Shown: piece by piece, positions 13,033 through 15,216 of the stretch
How positions within the stretch are numbered: the stretch's first letter is position 1
How the letters are laid out: the number at the start of each line of letters is the position of its first letter
DNA from: an uncultured Chlamydiae bacterium
GTDB lineage: Bacteria; Chlamydiota; Chlamydiia; Chlamydiales; Rhabdochlamydiaceae
DNA length: 15,216 nt
Assembly: GCA_903867585.1 (NCBI GenBank)
Contig: CAIPRZ010000071.1
Location: 1-15,216, forward strand
Direction of reading: 5' to 3'
Translations under genes and position numbers: made by a program
Notes under the pieces: model-generated
What the model saw: only the letters and a program-made list of their open reading frames with translations
What the model was told of the DNA's origin: nothing
The model's database searches: none

Positions 13033-14238
13033 ATGAAAGATTTATTTTGCGCTATTTTAGCCGGTGGAAGGGGATCGCGGTTATTTCCTCTTACATTCAA
13101 AAAAGCTAAACCTGCTGTGTTATTTGGTGTGGGCTATAGACTTATAGATATCCCTATATCCAATGCTTTAAACTCTCAAATTAAAGATATTTGCATCTTT
13201 ACTCAGTATTACCCACAGCTTTTAGAAAGTCATATTGAAGAGGCTTTTTATTCCTCAAGAATAGCCCCCGCAGAGATCAAAGTTTATGGGCCACCTCTTG
13301 GGCCTCATGGAGAAAGTCAACTGTTCCAAGGAACAGCGGATGCCCTTCGCAAATTAAAAAGCGCTCTTGTTTCTATAAAACAGGATTATATTCTGATTTT
13401 ATCAGGGGATCAGCTCTACACGATGGATTTTCATCCATTTCTAGAAAAAGCTAAACAGACAAATGCAGAGTTAATGATTGCTTGTTTACCGGTTAAAGAA
13501 TCGGATGCTAAACGTATGGGTGTTATGAAGATTGATCAAAATTTTCAAATTACCGATTTTTTAGAAAAACCACAAAAACAAGAAGATCTAGAGAGATTGA
13601 AGGGGCAAGAAAATCAGTATTTAGCTTCCATGGGGATCTATATTTTCAAAAAAGAAGCTCTTTTAAAACTCTTAGATTATCCAGGTGATGATTTTGGTAA
13701 AAATCTGATTCCTAAGCAATTAGAGATCGGCGGTGTTTATGGTTATCCATTTGCTGGTTACTGGGAAGATATAGGCACGGTGGATTCATTTTTTAAAGCC
13801 AATCTAGCTCTTATTTCTCAAAAAAATTGCTTAGAACTTGCCGATGAAAAATATCCCATCTTTTCTAAAATTCACCATTTAAGCTGTCCGGTCATAAAAC
13901 AGTGTTCGATCGAAAACAGTCTTCTTGCTCAAGGAACCATTATTAAAGCAGATAGAGTATCTCAAAGCATCATAGGTCTTGGTGTTGAACTTGAAGAGGG
14001 CTCAGATATCAAAAATTCTATACTGCTTGGAACCGCTGATAAGGCCCAAAAAACCACCGTCGGTAAATACACTCTTCTAGATAAGGTTATTGTTGATGAA
14101 GGGGTTAAGATTGGTAATAATGTAAAGCTCTTAAACTTTGCCAATCACACCCATTTTGATGGTCCTGGTATTTTTATTCGTGACGGTATTACAATAATCC
14201 AAGCAGGAACGGTGATTCCTGATGGTTTTGAGTTGTAA
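13033..14238 (+). CDS. glgC: GlgC, glucose-1-phosphate adenylyltransferase
   Basis: Makes ADP-glucose from glucose-1-phosphate and ATP, the committed step of bacterial glycogen synthesis. The 401 residues contain the nucleotidyltransferase signature GGRGSRL (11-17) followed by KKAKPAV, FQGTADALRK (98-107), the metal/substrate loop SGDQLYTMD (124-132), the glucose-phosphate-binding FLEKP (176-180, K179), and FAGYWEDIGT (240-249). After these comes a left-handed beta-helix-type C-terminal domain (about 285-401). An in-frame stop at 13027-13029 fixes ATG 13033 as the start, so the N-terminal arm before the first strand is very short and the whole protein is below the usual 420-440. It is followed after 2 bp by the metallophosphoesterase, so the two are co-transcribed. 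Confidence 0.95.
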   Translation: MKDLFCAILAGGRGSRLFPLTFKKAKPAVLFGVGYRLIDIPISNALNSQIKDICIFTQYYPQLLESHIEEAFYSSRIAPAEIKVYGPPLGPHGESQLFQGTADALRKLKSALVSIKQDYILILSGDQLYTMDFHPFLEKAKQTNAELMIACLPVKESDAKRMGVMKIDQNFQITDFLEKPQKQEDLERLKGQENQYLASMGIYIFKKEALLKLLDYPGDDFGKNLIPKQLEIGGVYGYPFAGYWEDIGTVDSFFKANLALISQKNCLELADEKYPIFSKIHHLSCPVIKQCSIENSLLAQGTIIKADRVSQSIIGLGVELEEGSDIKNSILLGTADKAQKTTVGKYTLLDKVIVDEGVKIGNNVKLLNFANHTHFDGPGIFIRDGITIIQAGTVIPDGFEL

Positions 14239-14240
14239 TA

Positions 14241-14981
14241 TTGAATATTTATTGTCTTGCTGATTTACATTTATCTATTTCCCATCCCCAAAAAGATATG
14301 AAAGTCTTTGGCCCACTTTGGGAGGATTACCATCAAAAAATCCATGATCATTGGCAAGCTTGTGTAAAAAAAGAGGATCTTGTGTTGATCCCAGGCGATA
14401 TCTGTTGGGCCATGAGTTTAGAAGAGGCGATGCAAGATTTAGCTTTTATCGACAAGCTTAATGGTCAAAAAGTTTTGATTCGGGGTAATCATGATTACTG
14501 GTGGCCAAGCCTTGCCAAATTAGAAAAGCTCCCCTTTAAATCATTAAAATTTATACACAATAATGCCCTTTTAATTCATGGAGTAGGTCTTTGTGGATCC
14601 CGTCTATGGGATAGTGAGGAATTCAGTTTTGATGAGTATATAAACTACAGACCCAATCCTCAAGCCAGGCCCAAAGCTTCTTTTGATGATGCTAAAATTT
14701 TTGATAATGAGATATCACGGCTTGAGCGATCAATTTCTCAACTATCGCCAGAAGCTCAAGTAAAAATAGCCCTTTGTCATTATCCCCCCATCGGTAAGGA
14801 TCTTAAGCCTACTCGCTGCTCTAGTTTATTTGAAACAGCTGGGATTTCCCATGTCTGCTTTGGGCATCTTCATAATCTTAAAAACACGATGAATCCATGG
14901 GGATCTAGCCGCGGGGTTACCTATCATTTTTGCGCCGCTGACGAGGTTAATTTCACCCCTCAAAAAATATTAAGCCTTTAA
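14241..14981 (+). CDS. Calcineurin-like metallophosphoesterase with TTG start
   Basis: A 246-residue protein with all five metal-site motifs of the calcineurin-like phosphoesterase fold: D8-x-H10 (LADLH), GD at 52-53, GNHDYWW (82-88), H180 (ALCHYPP) and GHLH (208-211). These should bind two divalent metals and hydrolyse a phosphomonoester or diester; the substrate cannot be told from sequence. The start must be TTG 14241, because the D-x-H motif is at residues 8-10 and the next in-frame ATG is residue 20. GAG (14230-14232) lies eight bases upstream. It begins 2 bp after the glgC stop, suggesting coupled expression, though a role in glycogen metabolism is only a guess. Its 3' end overlaps a convergent gene by 12 bp. 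Confidence 0.88.
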   Translation: MNIYCLADLHLSISHPQKDMKVFGPLWEDYHQKIHDHWQACVKKEDLVLIPGDICWAMSLEEAMQDLAFIDKLNGQKVLIRGNHDYWWPSLAKLEKLPFKSLKFIHNNALLIHGVGLCGSRLWDSEEFSFDEYINYRPNPQARPKASFDDAKIFDNEISRLERSISQLSPEAQVKIALCHYPPIGKDLKPTRCSSLFETAGISHVCFGHLHNLKNTMNPWGSSRGVTYHFCAADEVNFTPQKILSL

Positions 14982-15216
14982 TTGAAGCGGTTTTTGTAAT
15001 GGTTCAAGGAGTGCTAAAAGCTCTTTTTTTTCATCTCCGTGGGTAGAGGATAAAAGCTTCACTGCAAGATTTTTTGCAATCGGTATAAACCCAGATTCAA
15101 AGGTGAAATAGATCGCATCAAGAACAAGATTATGTCTTTTCTTATCAAAGATTTTGTCCAAAATATTGTAGAACATAGATTCTGAGTCTTCAGGATTTTC
15201 AATGAGATTAATAGTG
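14970..15216 (-). CDS. C-terminal part of a gene of unknown function
   Basis: The minus-strand frame is open from the right window edge to a TAA at 14972-14970. At least 82 residues are visible; the ATG at 15176 is internal, because the frame continues upstream with TINLIENPEDSES and no stop. The visible part looks all-helical, with the segment LVLDAIYFTFESGFIPIAKN and a charged, leucine-rich tail ending LLEPLQKPLQLKA. No motif is recognised. Its end overlaps the convergent metallophosphoesterase by 12 bp, so transcription of the two may interfere. Codon use and composition match the neighbours, so I take it as a real gene cut by the window. Confidence 0.6.
   Translation of the reverse strand, partial: TINLIENPEDSESMFYNILDKIFDKKRHNLVLDAIYFTFESGFIPIAKNLAVKLLSSTHGDEKKELLALLEPLQKPLQLKA

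Noticed and set aside
1..15216. Mobile elements, CRISPR arrays, prophage or toxin-antitoxin genes
   Set aside because: No transposase or integrase motifs, no regularly spaced repeats and no paired small genes are visible; nearly all the sequence is accounted for by housekeeping genes.

Overview
The window looks like a piece of the chromosome of a member of the Chlamydiae, most likely one of the 'environmental' (Parachlamydia/Simkania-like) lineages rather than Chlamydia itself. The DNA is AT-rich. mnmE, nth, psd and secA lie together, as I recall they do in Chlamydia (in a somewhat different order). lpdA is followed directly by lipA, and glgC is present. The phylum is an inference from gene content and order; no sequence search was run.

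Layout. (1) 1-225, minus strand: the first 75 residues of an exported protein of unknown function, running off the left edge. (2) 340-3470, plus strand: ruvC-ruvA (8-bp overlap; Holliday junction processing), then mnmE-nth (4-bp overlap; tRNA wobble-uridine modification and base-excision repair). (3) 3467-4378, minus strand: psd, phosphatidylserine decarboxylase, whose stop codon overlaps the nth stop inside a shared CTAG. (4) 4379-5675: a regulatory-looking 256-bp spacer with two dyads, then a 306-residue outer-membrane beta-barrel protein and the secA promoter/leader. (5) 5676-8604: secA with a strong terminator hairpin. (6) 8726-10319: a convergent pair sharing one bidirectional hairpin terminator. 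The first is an ATP-grasp-like protein with a putative signal peptide; the second is a zinc-ribbon/two-TM membrane protein. (7) 10421-12835: a good extended -10 promoter followed by lpdA-lipA (lipoyl metabolism). (8) 12960-14981: glgC (ADP-glucose synthesis for glycogen), with a palindrome near its predicted transcription start, and a metallophosphoesterase that must start at TTG. (9) 14970-15216, minus strand: the C-terminal part of an unknown gene running off the right edge.

Most genes are housekeeping: DNA repair, tRNA modification, membrane lipid, Sec export, lipoylation and glycogen. I see no tRNA, rRNA, transposon, CRISPR array or phage genes. The lineage-specific material is the beta-barrel protein, the ATP-grasp-like protein, the zinc-ribbon protein and the two edge fragments. 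The most interesting points are: the exported-looking ATP-grasp-like protein; the omptin-shaped barrel, which seems to lack omptin catalytic residues; an endonuclease III with an incomplete [4Fe-4S] ligand set; and several palindromes next to the predicted starts of the barrel gene, secA and glgC.

No gene-free stretch exceeds about 260 bases; the main spacers (226-339, 4379-4634, 5556-5675, 8606-8725, 10320-10487, 12836-13032) are described in the feature list.
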